NCBI RefSeq assembly: GCF_000243095.1
Contig: NZ_AHJE01000099.1
Coordinates: 43,295-107,294 of the forward strand
DNA: 64,000 nucleotides
Source: Cupriavidus basilensis OR16
GTDB taxonomy: Bacteria > Pseudomonadota > Gammaproteobacteria > Burkholderiales > Burkholderiaceae
Direction of reading: 5' to 3'
In this document: one piece after another, positions 42,777 through 53,807 of the stretch
How positions within the stretch are numbered: position 1 is the first letter of the stretch
Layout of the letters: the number at the start of each line of letters is the position of its first letter
Program-made: the position numbers and the translations under genes
Notes under the pieces: generated by a model
Told to the model about the DNA's origin: nothing
Seen by the model: the letters and a program-made list of their open reading frames with translations, nothing else
Database searches by the model: none

Positions 42777-44006
42777 TTACGAACGATAGTCCGCGTTGAT
42801 CGAAACGTAGTCGTGCGACAGGTCGCAGGTCCAGACCGTGGCGGTGGCGTCGCCACGGCCAAGCGCGATGCGCACGGTGATCTCGGCCTGCTTCATCACG
42901 CGCTGGCCGTCTTCCTCACGGTACTCGGGGTTGCGGCCGCCGTCGCGTGCGACCAGGACGTCGTCCAGCCACAAGTTGACACGCTCCACTTCAAGATCGT
43001 CGACGCCGGCATAGCCGACCGCGGCCAGGATGCGGCCCAGGTTGGGGTCCGAGGCATAGAAGGCGGTCTTGACCAGCGGCGAATGCGCCACCGCATAGGC
43101 GATCAGGCGGCATTCCGCCACGTCCTTGCCGCCCTCGACCCGGATGGTCATCAGCTTGGTGGCGCCCTCGCCATCGCGCACGATCATCTGCGCCAGTTCC
43201 TGCGACAGGTCGGTCAGCGCGGCGCGCAGCGCCTCGAAATCCGCACCCTCGGCGCGCGCGATGGCCGGCGCGCCGGCCTGGCCGCTGGCGATCAGCACAA
43301 AGGAGTCGTTGGTCGAGGTGTCGCCGTCGATGGTAATGCTGTTGAAGGACTGGTCCGCCGCGTACGAGACCAGTGCCTGCAGCACATCCTGCGACACGGT
43401 GGCATCGGTGGCGACAAAGCCCAGCATGGTGGCCATATTGGGGCGGATCATGCCTGCGCCCTTGCTGATGCCGGACAGCGTCACGGTCGTGCCGCCGATC
43501 TGCACGGTACGCGAGGCGGCCTTGGGCTGCGTGTCGGTGGTCATGATCGACTCCGCCGCGGCCAGCCAGTTGTCGGCCTTGGCATTGGCAATGGCGGCGG
43601 GCAGCGCGGCGGTGATGCGGTCCACCGGCAGCGGCTCGAGGATCACGCCGGTCGAGAACGGCAGCACCTGCTCGGCGGCAATGCCCAGCTGCGCGGCCAG
43701 CGCGTCGCAGGTGGCGCGTGCATTGGCCAGGCCCGGCTCGCCGGTGCCGGCATTGGCGTTGCCGGTGTTCACCACGATCGCGCGGATGCCCTTGCCGGCG
43801 GCGAGGTGCTCGCGGCAGACCTGCACCGGCGCGGCGCAGAAGCGGTTGCGGGTGAACACGCCCGCCACGGTACTGCCTTGGGCAACGCGCACCACCAGCA
43901 CGTCCTTGCGGTTGGCCTTGCGGACACCCGCTTCGGCCCAGCCGAGCTCGACGCCGGCGACAGGTTTCAGGTTTTCTGCCAGCGGCAGGGGCAGGTTGAC
44001 GGCCAT
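42777..44006 (-). CDS. argJ: glutamate N-acetyltransferase / amino-acid acetyltransferase ArgJ
   Basis: A 409-residue self-cleaving enzyme of arginine synthesis that recycles the acetyl group from N-acetylornithine to glutamate. The autocleavage nucleophile is the Thr of GMIRPNMATMLGF (about Thr193), preceded by GISKG. Other marks: NTGNANAGTGEPG, SNTFVLIASG-type STNDSFVLIASG, and LTDLSQELAQMIVRDGEGATK. The leader holds a 9-bp tandem repeat at 44032-44064. Confidence 0.96.
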   Translation of the reverse strand: MAVNLPLPLAENLKPVAGVELGWAEAGVRKANRKDVLVVRVAQGSTVAGVFTRNRFCAAPVQVCREHLAAGKGIRAIVVNTGNANAGTGEPGLANARATCDALAAQLGIAAEQVLPFSTGVILEPLPVDRITAALPAAIANAKADNWLAAAESIMTTDTQPKAASRTVQIGGTTVTLSGISKGAGMIRPNMATMLGFVATDATVSQDVLQALVSYAADQSFNSITIDGDTSTNDSFVLIASGQAGAPAIARAEGADFEALRAALTDLSQELAQMIVRDGEGATKLMTIRVEGGKDVAECRLIAYAVAHSPLVKTAFYASDPNLGRILAAVGYAGVDDLEVERVNLWLDDVLVARDGGRNPEYREEDGQRVMKQAEITVRIALGRGDATATVWTCDLSHDYVSINADYRS

Positions 44007-44031
44007 GTGCGTTCCTCTGTGCGTTCGACGT

Positions 44032-44064
44032 TGCTGGTTTTGCTGGTTTTGCTGGTTTTGCTGT
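44032..44064. repeat. 9-bp tandem repeat before argJ
   Basis: TGCTGGTTT occurs three times head to tail, with a partial fourth copy, 25-58 bases upstream of the argJ start (on its 5' side). Confidence 0.85.
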
Positions 44065-44116
44065 TTCTACTGCTGCCAGACGGCGGGGCATTCTACTGAA
44101 TGCCCCGCCCCTGACG

Positions 44117-44142
44117 AACATGCCCGCTTGCGCGGGCATGTT
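44117..44142 (-). terminator. hairpin between secA and argJ
   Basis: AACATGCCCGC pairs perfectly with GCGGGCATGTT around a TTGC loop, 23 bases after the secA stop. The T-run is short, so it may be a weak terminator or an extragenic repeat of a kind common in this group. Confidence 0.6.
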
Positions 44143-44164
44143 TGCTGACTTCACGGTGCGCGGC

Positions 44165-46945
<2,781 letters not shown>

Positions 46946-47213
46946 CGATTGCTTTCACCTACGCGAGTGGTACGCCGCCGTGGTACGCACTAGGGCGGCC
47001 TAGCCGCCGGCTTGGCCGGCTGCCCAGGGCGGACCGCGCGAGGAAATAGGAAGATTGGCGCAAAACGCCGAGTTTATCACGCGCGCGGGTCACGACTGGA
47101 ACCAAGCGGCAGGCGAAACGCTGCGCAAACCACAGCGCGTCCTCCACCGCTTGACGGCCCGGACACAACCCGCGCATCCAATCCTTCCGACATCGGGGCG
47201 ACGCCCCGGTTCT

Positions 47214-47572
47214 TCAACGGATGAGATTGCGATCGGTGGGTACCGGCGCCTGGGCAACCTGGGACGGTGCCGGCTTGGCCATGGCCAGGAATCGATCCGG
47301 GTTTTGCGGCACACCGCCCACATGCACCTCGAAATGCAGGTGCGCGCCGGTGGAGCCTACCAGGGCGATTTGCTGGCCTGGCTTGACGAGGTCGCCTGGC
47401 TTCACCTGCAGCTTGGAGGCGTGCGCATAGCGGGTCATGAGGCCGTTGCCGTGATCGATGACGATCGGGGTACACGTGGGCGCCGAAAAATCCACACCAT
47501 CATGTGGAGTGCGGCGCCCAGGGTGAAATGGCGTACACACGGTAAGCGTGGGTGAAGCACGATGATCTGCAT
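47214..47572 (-). pseudogene. M23 metallopeptidase remnant with several internal deletions
   Basis: Only the two ends of a normally ~300-residue peptidoglycan endopeptidase remain. From 47572 the sequence reads MQIIVLHPRLPCVRHFTLGA, the family N-terminus. It then jumps, with a frame change near 47520, to RTPHDGVDFSAPTCTPIVIDHGNGL, the LytM domain. The zinc ligands HDGVD and HLHFEV and the core KPGDLVKPGQQIALVGSTG are present. The normal segment between TPI and VIDHGNG is missing, as are four residues of the usual GSTGRSTGAHLHFEV. Membrane anchor and coiled coil are gone. Likely an assembly collapse; a real remnant is possible. Confidence 0.7.
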
Positions 47573-47665
47573 GGCGCAACTCCTTCTCACGCAAGGCCGG
47601 CGCGGGCCAAGCGCCACGGCGCATAAGCCGCCGCGCTGACGCGAACGGCACGCTAGAATGCGCGC

Positions 47666-48178
47666 ATGCGCATGTTTACCCATTACGCCCTCCAGACGCC
47701 CGCCGCCAAGCCGCTTAACGACTGGCTGGACAAGGCCGGCCCGGTCTCGGCCCTGATGCAGACGGCACGGGAACTGGCGGTACTGGAGGCTGAAGTGCTG
47801 TCGCTCCTGCCACGCGGGCTGCAGGATGGCATCGCTGTGGCCGGCGTCAAGCAGGACGCCCGCGGCATCGGGCAAGGCCAGTCGGAGCGAACTTTACTGT
47901 TGCTTGCAGCCCACGGGGCCGCAGCGGCACGCGTTCGGCAGGTGGTTCCTACGCTACTTTCGCGCCTGCAACAGCGGGGATCGCAGATTACCGCAATCCG
48001 GGTGAGGGTACAACCGGAGGTCGGGCGGCAGAGCGATTGGGACACCGGGCCGGTGGTAAAGCCCAAGGCGGCGCGGATGTCGGCCACGGGGTTGTCCAGC
48101 CTGGATGCGCTGGCGAAGGACTTGCCGGATTCGCCGCTGCGCGATGCGTTGAATACGCTGCTGTCGCACCATCGGTAG
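47666..48178 (+). CDS. dciA: DUF721 / DciA-family protein
   Basis: A 170-residue protein. The conserved N-terminal part (AAKPLNDWLDKAGPVSALMQTARELAVLEAEVLSLLP) is the DUF721/DciA domain, and the C-terminus is rich in Ser, Leu and Lys. DciA loads the replicative helicase DnaB in bacteria without DnaC. It is the usual neighbour of lpxC and secA in beta-proteobacteria and is the only plus-strand gene in the second half of the window. The start at 47666 is one of two neighbouring ATGs. Confidence 0.8.
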   Translation: MRMFTHYALQTPAAKPLNDWLDKAGPVSALMQTARELAVLEAEVLSLLPRGLQDGIAVAGVKQDARGIGQGQSERTLLLLAAHGAAAARVRQVVPTLLSRLQQRGSQITAIRVRVQPEVGRQSDWDTGPVVKPKAARMSATGLSSLDALAKDLPDSPLRDALNTLLSHHR

Positions 48179-48201
48179 GGCGGCCGGCAGCGCCCGGACG
48201 T

Positions 48202-48228
48202 AAAAAAGCCGGCCCCGGGGCCGGCTCT
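48202..48228 (-). terminator. lpxC terminator
   Basis: AGCCGGCCCC-GGGGCCGGCT is a perfect 20-bp palindrome followed on the minus strand by TTTTTT. It closes lpxC and may also stop dciA, which converges on it. Confidence 0.88.
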
Positions 48229-48269
48229 TCATGCAAGGCCGGAAGACTGGCCCCGACGCCTGCCAGGCG

Positions 48270-49187
48270 TTACGCGAACGCCGGCTGCAACTGCGGCAGG
48301 AACGCCGGCGGCGCATCCTCGACGCGGTCGAACGTCACCATCTCGTAGGCTTCCTGATCGGCCAGCAACGCCCGCAACAGCTGGTTGTTGAGCCCGTGCC
48401 CGGACTTGTTGGCGATATACGCGCCGATCAGCGGATGTCCGACCACGTACAGGTCGCCGATTGCATCCAGGATCTTGTGACGCACGAACTCGTCGCCGTA
48501 GCGCAGTTCTTCGTTGTTCAGCATGCGGTGCTCATCGAGCACGATCGCGTTGTCCAGGCTGCCGCCGCGCGCCAGGCCCATCTCGCGCAACGCTTCCACT
48601 TCATGGGCAAAGCCGAAGGTGCGGGCGCGAGCAATTTCGCGCACATAGCTGGTGTCGGCGAAGTCGATGGCGAAGGTCTGGCCGGTCTTGTCGACCGCGG
48701 GATGCCGGAAATCGATGGTGAAAGCCAGCTTGAAGCCAAAGAAGGGCTCCAGGCGCGCCAGCTTGTCGCCTTCGCGCACTTCCACGGCTTTCTTCACGCG
48801 GATGAAACGCTTGGGCGCCGATTGCTGCTCGATCTCGGCCGACTGCAGCAGGAAGACAAAGGACGCGGCGCTGCCATCCATGATGGGGATCTCTTCGGCG
48901 TCGACATCCACATACAGGTTGTCGATGCCAAGGCCCGCGCAGGCGGACATCAAATGCTCCACGGTCGACACGCGTGCGCCATCCTTCTGCAGGACCGACG
49001 CCAGACGCGTGTCGCCAATGGCTGACGCGCTCGCGGGGATCTCGACCGCTTCAGGCAGGTCGACGCGGGTGAATACGATGCCGGTATCCACCGGGGCCGG
49101 GCGCAGCGTCAGCGTCACTTTACGGCCCGAGTGCAAACCAATGCCAACGGTCTTGACCAGGGATTTGATGGTGCGCTGTTTGAGCAT
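48270..49187 (-). CDS. lpxC: UDP-3-O-acyl-N-acetylglucosamine deacetylase LpxC
   Basis: The 305-residue zinc deacetylase of the committed lipid A step. It starts MLKQRTIKSLVKTVGIGLHSG. Zinc ligands lie in VSTVEHLMSACAGLGIDN (His) and VRHKILDAIGDLYVVG (His, Asp). The basic catalytic His is in NKSGHGLNNQLLRAL. Full length. The spacer before it (49188-49260) is unusually A/T-rich and probably holds the promoter. Confidence 0.97.
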   Translation of the reverse strand: MLKQRTIKSLVKTVGIGLHSGRKVTLTLRPAPVDTGIVFTRVDLPEAVEIPASASAIGDTRLASVLQKDGARVSTVEHLMSACAGLGIDNLYVDVDAEEIPIMDGSAASFVFLLQSAEIEQQSAPKRFIRVKKAVEVREGDKLARLEPFFGFKLAFTIDFRHPAVDKTGQTFAIDFADTSYVREIARARTFGFAHEVEALREMGLARGGSLDNAIVLDEHRMLNNEELRYGDEFVRHKILDAIGDLYVVGHPLIGAYIANKSGHGLNNQLLRALLADQEAYEMVTFDRVEDAPPAFLPQLQPAFA

Positions 49188-49361
49188 GACGTTCTCAGCT
49201 ATTATTAAAATCTATCAATTACACTTTCTAATATAGCGATTTTACCATTGCTTCGTTTGCTGCGCTGCGTCACTTTGTTTCGGTGTGTTAGCACAGAGGA
49301 AATAAACCACGATAAACGCACTATACGTCACTTATGTGCCACGTGCTGACATAATCCCGTA

Positions 49362-49868
49362 TTACGCGCGCAACGCGGCCAGCACGGCCTCGGCGCTACT
49401 GACCTTGAACTCGCCGGGCGCTTCAAGCCACAGGTGAGACACCACGCCATCGTCGAGCACCATGGCATAGCGCTTCGAACGCACGCCCATGCCGCGAGCG
49501 GTCAGGTCTTGCTCCAGGCCCAGCCGGCGGGTCCATTCGGCGCTGCCGTCGGCCATCATGCGCACACGGCCGCCGGTATTCTGCTCGCGGCCCCAGGCGC
49601 CCATGACAAAGGCGTCGTTGACCGATACGCACCAGATTTCGTCCACACCAGCCGCGCGCAGCGCGTCCGCCTGTGCGACAAAGCCCGGCACATGTTTGGC
49701 CGAGCAGGTCGGCGTGAAGGCGCCGGGCAGGCCGAACACCACGATCTTGCGGCCACGCGCGAGCTCCGCCGCCGAGAAGGAATTGGGCCCGAGGGCGCAG
49801 CCGCCGGTTTCGACTTCAAAGAACTCGTTCAGCGTGGCGTCCGGCACACGCGCTCCAATAGCGATCAT
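49362..49868 (-). CDS. peroxiredoxin (Prx5-like)
   Basis: A 168-residue peroxiredoxin. The peroxidatic Cys (about Cys55) is in GLPGAFTPTCSAKHVPGF, the Prx5/type II pattern, and the Arg that activates it lies in the C-terminal half. A second Cys (near residue 24) might resolve the disulfide, though family members often use glutathione or glutaredoxin. It reduces hydroperoxides. The start at 49868 is the family start (MIAIGARVPDATLNEF). It sits between lpxC and ftsZ, a common order in this group. Confidence 0.92.
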   Translation of the reverse strand: MIAIGARVPDATLNEFFEVETGGCALGPNSFSAAELARGRKIVVFGLPGAFTPTCSAKHVPGFVAQADALRAAGVDEIWCVSVNDAFVMGAWGREQNTGGRVRMMADGSAEWTRRLGLEQDLTARGMGVRSKRYAMVLDDGVVSHLWLEAPGEFKVSSAEAVLAALRA

Positions 49869-50315
49869 GCTGTGTCTTCCTGTCTCGGTAAAAACCCTGT
49901 TTAGCATCATAGTGCGCCCGCTGCAGGTGCCCAAGCGGTTCACCACCCGAAAACGTCGCCGGCATCGTCCGACAAGGCGGCAGCCAGGCGCTTGCATCTC
50001 TTCCGGGCGGCCATTCATGCTGCGGGCCGCACTGTTCCTGAAATAAATCCGCGCGTCCGATCTTGCGATCGACGCGCGGACGACGGCACATCCCGGCCGG
50101 GAGGGGCGGGAGACCAGTCCGGGGAGGCGGCCGGAGGCACGCCTGTCCCGGCGACGGGATGCAGCCTGAGCGTCAGCGAAAGTGCGGCCGGGCTGGCTGC
50201 CGTTCAGTCCAACACCACCGGGCGTAACACGAGCGTAGGGAGCGCTTGCGTGTTTCGCTGGTCCGGGGTCGCGGGCTGATGGCAACCGGCCTTGCCGGCA
50301 CCTTGCCGAGCCAAC
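49869..50315. other. spacer between ftsZ and the peroxiredoxin gene
   Basis: No gene was seen in these 447 bases; short ORFs here have no family-like features. A bulged hairpin at 50050-50078 (arms CGCGCGTC and GACGCGCG, inner GATC/GATC) is followed on the minus strand by ATTTATTT. It could end the ftsZ transcript. The peroxiredoxin promoter must also lie here but was not pinned down. Confidence 0.45.
50041..50078 (-). terminator. possible ftsZ terminator
   Basis: Imperfect stem CGCGCGTC/GACGCGCG with inner GATC/GATC pairing and a TTGC loop. The following tract is only A/T-rich, not a pure T-run. Confidence 0.4.
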
Positions 50316-51515
50316 TCAGTCCGCCTGCTTGCGCAGGAAGGCCGGGATGTCGTACGTATCCACACCCTTTTCCTGCAGCGCAGCCACGTGGGCGGATGCA
50401 GACTCGCGCGAGCTGCGCCATACCGCCGGCGTGTCCAGGTTGCTGTAGTCCGGCGCGCTGCTGTGGCTGACACCCACGTTGCTGGTCATGTTGCCCATCA
50501 TCTGCACCGGCATGTTGTCGGTACCGGTCTTGAGCAGGGTCATCGGCTGTTGCTTCTTGGCCGAACGGCCCAGGCCCGTTGCCACCACCGTCACGCGCAG
50601 CGCGTCGCCCATGGCATCGTCGTACACCGTACCGAAGATCACGGTGGCATCTTCCGCGGCGTAGCTGCGGATGGTGTTCATGACTTCCTTGGTTTCCGAC
50701 AGCTTGAGCGAGCGGCTGGCCGTGATGTTGACCAGCACGCCGCGTGCGCCGGACAGGTCCACGCCTTCCAGCAGCGGGCTGGCGACAGCCTGCTCGGCAG
50801 CCAGACGGGCGCGGTCCACGCCCGACACGGTGGCCGTGCCCATCATGGCCTTGCCCTGCTCGCCCATGACCGTCTTCACGTCTTCGAAGTCGACGTTCAC
50901 CAGGCCATCCACATTGATGATCTCGGCAATGCCGGCAACCGCGTTATGCAGCACGTCGTCGGCGCACTGGAAGCACTTGTCCATCTCGGCGTCGTCGCCC
51001 ATCACTTCAAACAGCTTTTCGTTGAGCACAACGATCAGCGAATCGACGCAGGACTCCAGCTCGCCGGAACCGGCTTCCGCCACCTTGGCACGGCGCGCGC
51101 CTTCGAACTCGAAGGGCTTGCTGACCACGCCCACGGTCAGGATGCCCATTTCCTTGGCAACCTGGGCCACGACCGGGGCAGCGCCGGTACCGGTGCCGCC
51201 GCCCATGCCGGCAGTGATGAAGACCATGTGCGCACCACGCAGCGAGTCGGCGATCTGCTCGCGCGCCTGATCTGCGCAGTTGCGGCCGACCTCCGGCTTG
51301 GCGCCGGCCCCAAGGCCGGTGTTGCCGAGCTGCAGCACGCGCGAAGCGCTGGAGCGCTTGAGCGCCTGCGCATCGGTGTTCATGCAGATAAATTCGACGC
51401 CTTGCACGCCACGGCTGATCATGTGCTGCACAGCGTTACCGCCCGCGCCGCCCACGCCGATCACCTTGATGATGGTGCCGTCCTGCAATTCCGTTTCGAT
51501 CATGTCAAAGTCCAT
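50316..51515 (-). CDS. ftsZ: cell division GTPase FtsZ
   Basis: The 399-residue tubulin homologue that forms the Z ring. GTP-binding marks: VIGVGGAGGNAV, GMGGGTGTGAAP (signature loop), and NVDGLVNVDFEDVKTVM (T7 loop with catalytic Asp). The C-terminal peptide DTYDIPAFLRKQAD binds FtsA and other partners. The start at 51515 is chosen because GGAGG lies upstream; the ORF also permits a TTG 12 bases earlier. Intact. Confidence 0.98.
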   Translation of the reverse strand: MDFDMIETELQDGTIIKVIGVGGAGGNAVQHMISRGVQGVEFICMNTDAQALKRSSASRVLQLGNTGLGAGAKPEVGRNCADQAREQIADSLRGAHMVFITAGMGGGTGTGAAPVVAQVAKEMGILTVGVVSKPFEFEGARRAKVAEAGSGELESCVDSLIVVLNEKLFEVMGDDAEMDKCFQCADDVLHNAVAGIAEIINVDGLVNVDFEDVKTVMGEQGKAMMGTATVSGVDRARLAAEQAVASPLLEGVDLSGARGVLVNITASRSLKLSETKEVMNTIRSYAAEDATVIFGTVYDDAMGDALRVTVVATGLGRSAKKQQPMTLLKTGTDNMPVQMMGNMTSNVGVSHSSAPDYSNLDTPAVWRSSRESASAHVAALQEKGVDTYDIPAFLRKQAD

Positions 51516-51619
51516 CACTGCCTCCAAGAATAATCAGCCGCCAAACGCTGCGGCCTCCCCGCCGCAACCCTTGGTGACTGAACAACAAGAAACCATCAAA
51601 AGAAAACTGCCTGTTCAAC

Positions 51620-51649
51620 GGCCTGCCCGCGATTTCGGGGGGGCAGGCC
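51620..51649 (-). other. hairpin in the ftsA-ftsZ spacer
   Basis: GGCCTGCCC pairs with GGGCAGGCC over a 12-base loop. It lies between ftsA and ftsZ and could attenuate or protect the message. Downstream of it lies GTTGAACAGGCAGTTTTC, with no pure T-run. Confidence 0.45.
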
Positions 51650-51687
51650 CGCTATTCACTCACGCGCAATCCAAGCGCCGGCAACAT

Positions 51688-52854
51688 TCAGAAATTGCCG
51701 ACGAACCATTCCTTCATGCGAGTCCACACCTGCTTGACGGAACCGCTCTGCACCGCCACCTTGCGGCCGCGCATGCGCTGCACGCGGCCTTCAAGCAGTA
51801 GTCCCATTACGGTCGAATAGCGCGGACTCTTTACTACTTCGTGCAAATTTCCGCGATATTCCGGCACGCCGACCCGAACCGGTTTGAGGAAGATGTCCTC
51901 GCCCAGTTCCACCATGCCTGGCATCATCGCCGTGCCGCCGGTGATCACCACCCCCGACGACAGCAGTTCTTCGTAGCCCGACTCGCGCACCACCTGGTGC
52001 ACCAGCGAGTACAGTTCCTCGATACGCGGCTCGATCACCGCCGCCAGCGCCTGGCGCGACAGCGAGCGCGTGCCGCGGTCGCCCACGCCGGGCACCTCGA
52101 TCATGTCTTCCGGATCGGCGATGGCCTGCTTGGCGATGCCGTACTGGATCTTGACGTCCTCGGCATCGGGCGTGGGCGTGCGCAGCGCCATGGCGATATC
52201 GTTGGTGATCTGGTCGCCGGCGATGGGAATCACGGCCGTATGCCGGATCGCACCTTCGCTGAAGATGGACACCGCCAGGCTGGAGGCCAGCGGCTGCAGG
52301 ATCAGGTCGTGCACTTCCAGGCCGCAGCGGCGCACGCACTTGACGATGTTCTGCGCCGCGCTGACCGCGCCGGTGACGATATGCACCTTCACTTCCAGGC
52401 GGATGCCGCTCATGCCGATCGGCTCGCGCACGTCCTCCTGGCCGTCGATGATGAATTCCTGCGTGAGGATGTGCAGGATCTGCTGGTCGGTCGGGATATT
52501 GACCGCCTTGGCGGTCTCGATCACCCGAGCCACGTCGGTCTGGGTGACCTCCTTGTCCTTGATCGCCACCATGCCGCTGGAGTTGAAGCTGCGGATATGG
52601 CTGCCGGCAATGCCGGTGAACACTTCGGAGATCTTGCAGTCGGCCATCAGCTCAGCCTCCTCCAGCGCCCGCTGGATGGACTGCACGGTGGCCTCGATAT
52701 TGACCACGACCCCCTTCTTCAGACCCTTGGACTCTGACTGGCCCATCCCGATCACTTCGTAGCTGCCGTCGGGGCGCAACTCCGCCACTACCGCGGCCAC
52801 TTTGGAAGTGCCGATATCGAGACCGACCAGTAGGTCCTTGTATTCCTTGCTCAT
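51688..52854 (-). CDS. ftsA: cell division protein FtsA lacking 22 residues around the second phosphate motif
   Basis: The actin-like anchor of FtsZ to the membrane. The phosphate-1 motif VGLDIGTSKVAAVVAE, the IGMSGIRLEVKVHIVTG region, SSGVVITGGTAMMPGMVELGE (adenosine motif) and the C-terminal amphipathic helix VWTRMKEWFVGNF are normal. After residue about 194 (near 52270) the text runs PLASSLAVSIFSEGAIRH. The family has about 22 more residues there, including DIGGGTTD, the phosphate-2 motif. Length is 388 against about 410. The loss is in frame. FtsA without this loop should not bind ATP. Start overlaps ftsQ (four bases). Confidence 0.93.
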   Translation of the reverse strand: MSKEYKDLLVGLDIGTSKVAAVVAELRPDGSYEVIGMGQSESKGLKKGVVVNIEATVQSIQRALEEAELMADCKISEVFTGIAGSHIRSFNSSGMVAIKDKEVTQTDVARVIETAKAVNIPTDQQILHILTQEFIIDGQEDVREPIGMSGIRLEVKVHIVTGAVSAAQNIVKCVRRCGLEVHDLILQPLASSLAVSIFSEGAIRHTAVIPIAGDQITNDIAMALRTPTPDAEDVKIQYGIAKQAIADPEDMIEVPGVGDRGTRSLSRQALAAVIEPRIEELYSLVHQVVRESGYEELLSSGVVITGGTAMMPGMVELGEDIFLKPVRVGVPEYRGNLHEVVKSPRYSTVMGLLLEGRVQRMRGRKVAVQSGSVKQVWTRMKEWFVGNF

Positions 52855-53750
52855 CGGTTTTTCTCCGCGTTCTTGCTCTTGAGTCGCGTCGGATTGTTGT
52901 TCGGATTGGTGCTGGCGTTCGTATTCGCGCTGCTGCTGCCCGTGCCGGCGGCCTTCGCCTTGGCCGCCGCCGCTGCCTGCGCGTCGGTCAGGAAGCGCAC
53001 GTTAGCCGCACGAATCGCGAACCCGTTCGGGTAGCGCAGGTCCGCATACTCGATCTGCTTGCCCCACTGCTCCGTGACCTGGGGCCAGGCCACCACGAAG
53101 CGCTTGACGCGCTGGCCCATGGCATCGCGCTCCTCTTCGTTCTGTTCACGGCCAAGCTCCACCACCATGCCGTTGGAGAGCTTCGCGCGCCAGGCATAGC
53201 GGGACGACAGCGTGACCGCCAGCGGCTCCACCTTCAGCGGCTTGAACCACTCGCGCATGACTTCGAGCTTGTCCACCACATCGCTCTCGCTGTCCGGCGG
53301 GCCATCGAGCGCGAGCAACTGGGCATCTTCCTCGGCTTCGGCCGGATTGGCGACGAAAACTTCGCCATAAGTGTTGATCAGGCGCCCACTGTCGGCATTG
53401 CCCCACGTACCGAGGGCTTCGTGCTCCTCGACCTCGACCGCCAGCCCGTTGGGCCATTCGCGCCGCACGCTGGCGCGACGCACCCAGGGCACCGACTCGA
53501 AGATCTGGCGCGCCTCGTTAAGGTCGAGCGTGAAGAAGCTGCCCGAGAGCTTGCCCAGCGCGTTGGCACGCACGCTCGGCGCATTGACATGGCGCAGGGA
53601 GCCGCTTTCCATCGACGACAGCTCGACGTGGGTGATGGCAAACACCGGCCGCTGCGCCAGCCACAGCAGGCCGGCCGCGAACGCCATCACCGCCACCACC
53701 GCATAGAGCGTGGAGGCGATCAGGTTAAGCAGGCGAGTGTTGTGCCACAT
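52851..53750 (-). CDS. ftsQ: cell division protein FtsQ
   Basis: A 299-residue bitopic divisome protein. N-terminal helix NLIASTLYAVVAVMAFAAGLLWL, then the POTRA domain (VELSSMESGSLRHV; SFFTLDLNEARQIFESVPWVRRASVRREWPN) and the FtsQ beta domain (AWRAKLSNGMVVELGRE; YPNGFAIR). The C-terminus is Ala/Lys/Asn-rich. Intact. It sits between ddl and ftsA in the usual order. Confidence 0.96.
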   Translation of the reverse strand: MWHNTRLLNLIASTLYAVVAVMAFAAGLLWLAQRPVFAITHVELSSMESGSLRHVNAPSVRANALGKLSGSFFTLDLNEARQIFESVPWVRRASVRREWPNGLAVEVEEHEALGTWGNADSGRLINTYGEVFVANPAEAEEDAQLLALDGPPDSESDVVDKLEVMREWFKPLKVEPLAVTLSSRYAWRAKLSNGMVVELGREQNEEERDAMGQRVKRFVVAWPQVTEQWGKQIEYADLRYPNGFAIRAANVRFLTDAQAAAAAKAKAAGTGSSSANTNASTNPNNNPTRLKSKNAEKNR

Positions 53751-53807
53751 GGCTTTGGATAGTTCCGGTTCCGGTCAGTCTGGGTTCAGTGCTTGCGCTA
53801 TCTAGGC

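Noticed and set aside
49992..50279. 95-codon ORF in the ftsZ-peroxiredoxin spacer
   Set aside because: No ribosome-binding site, no family features and a composition typical of random GC-rich frames.
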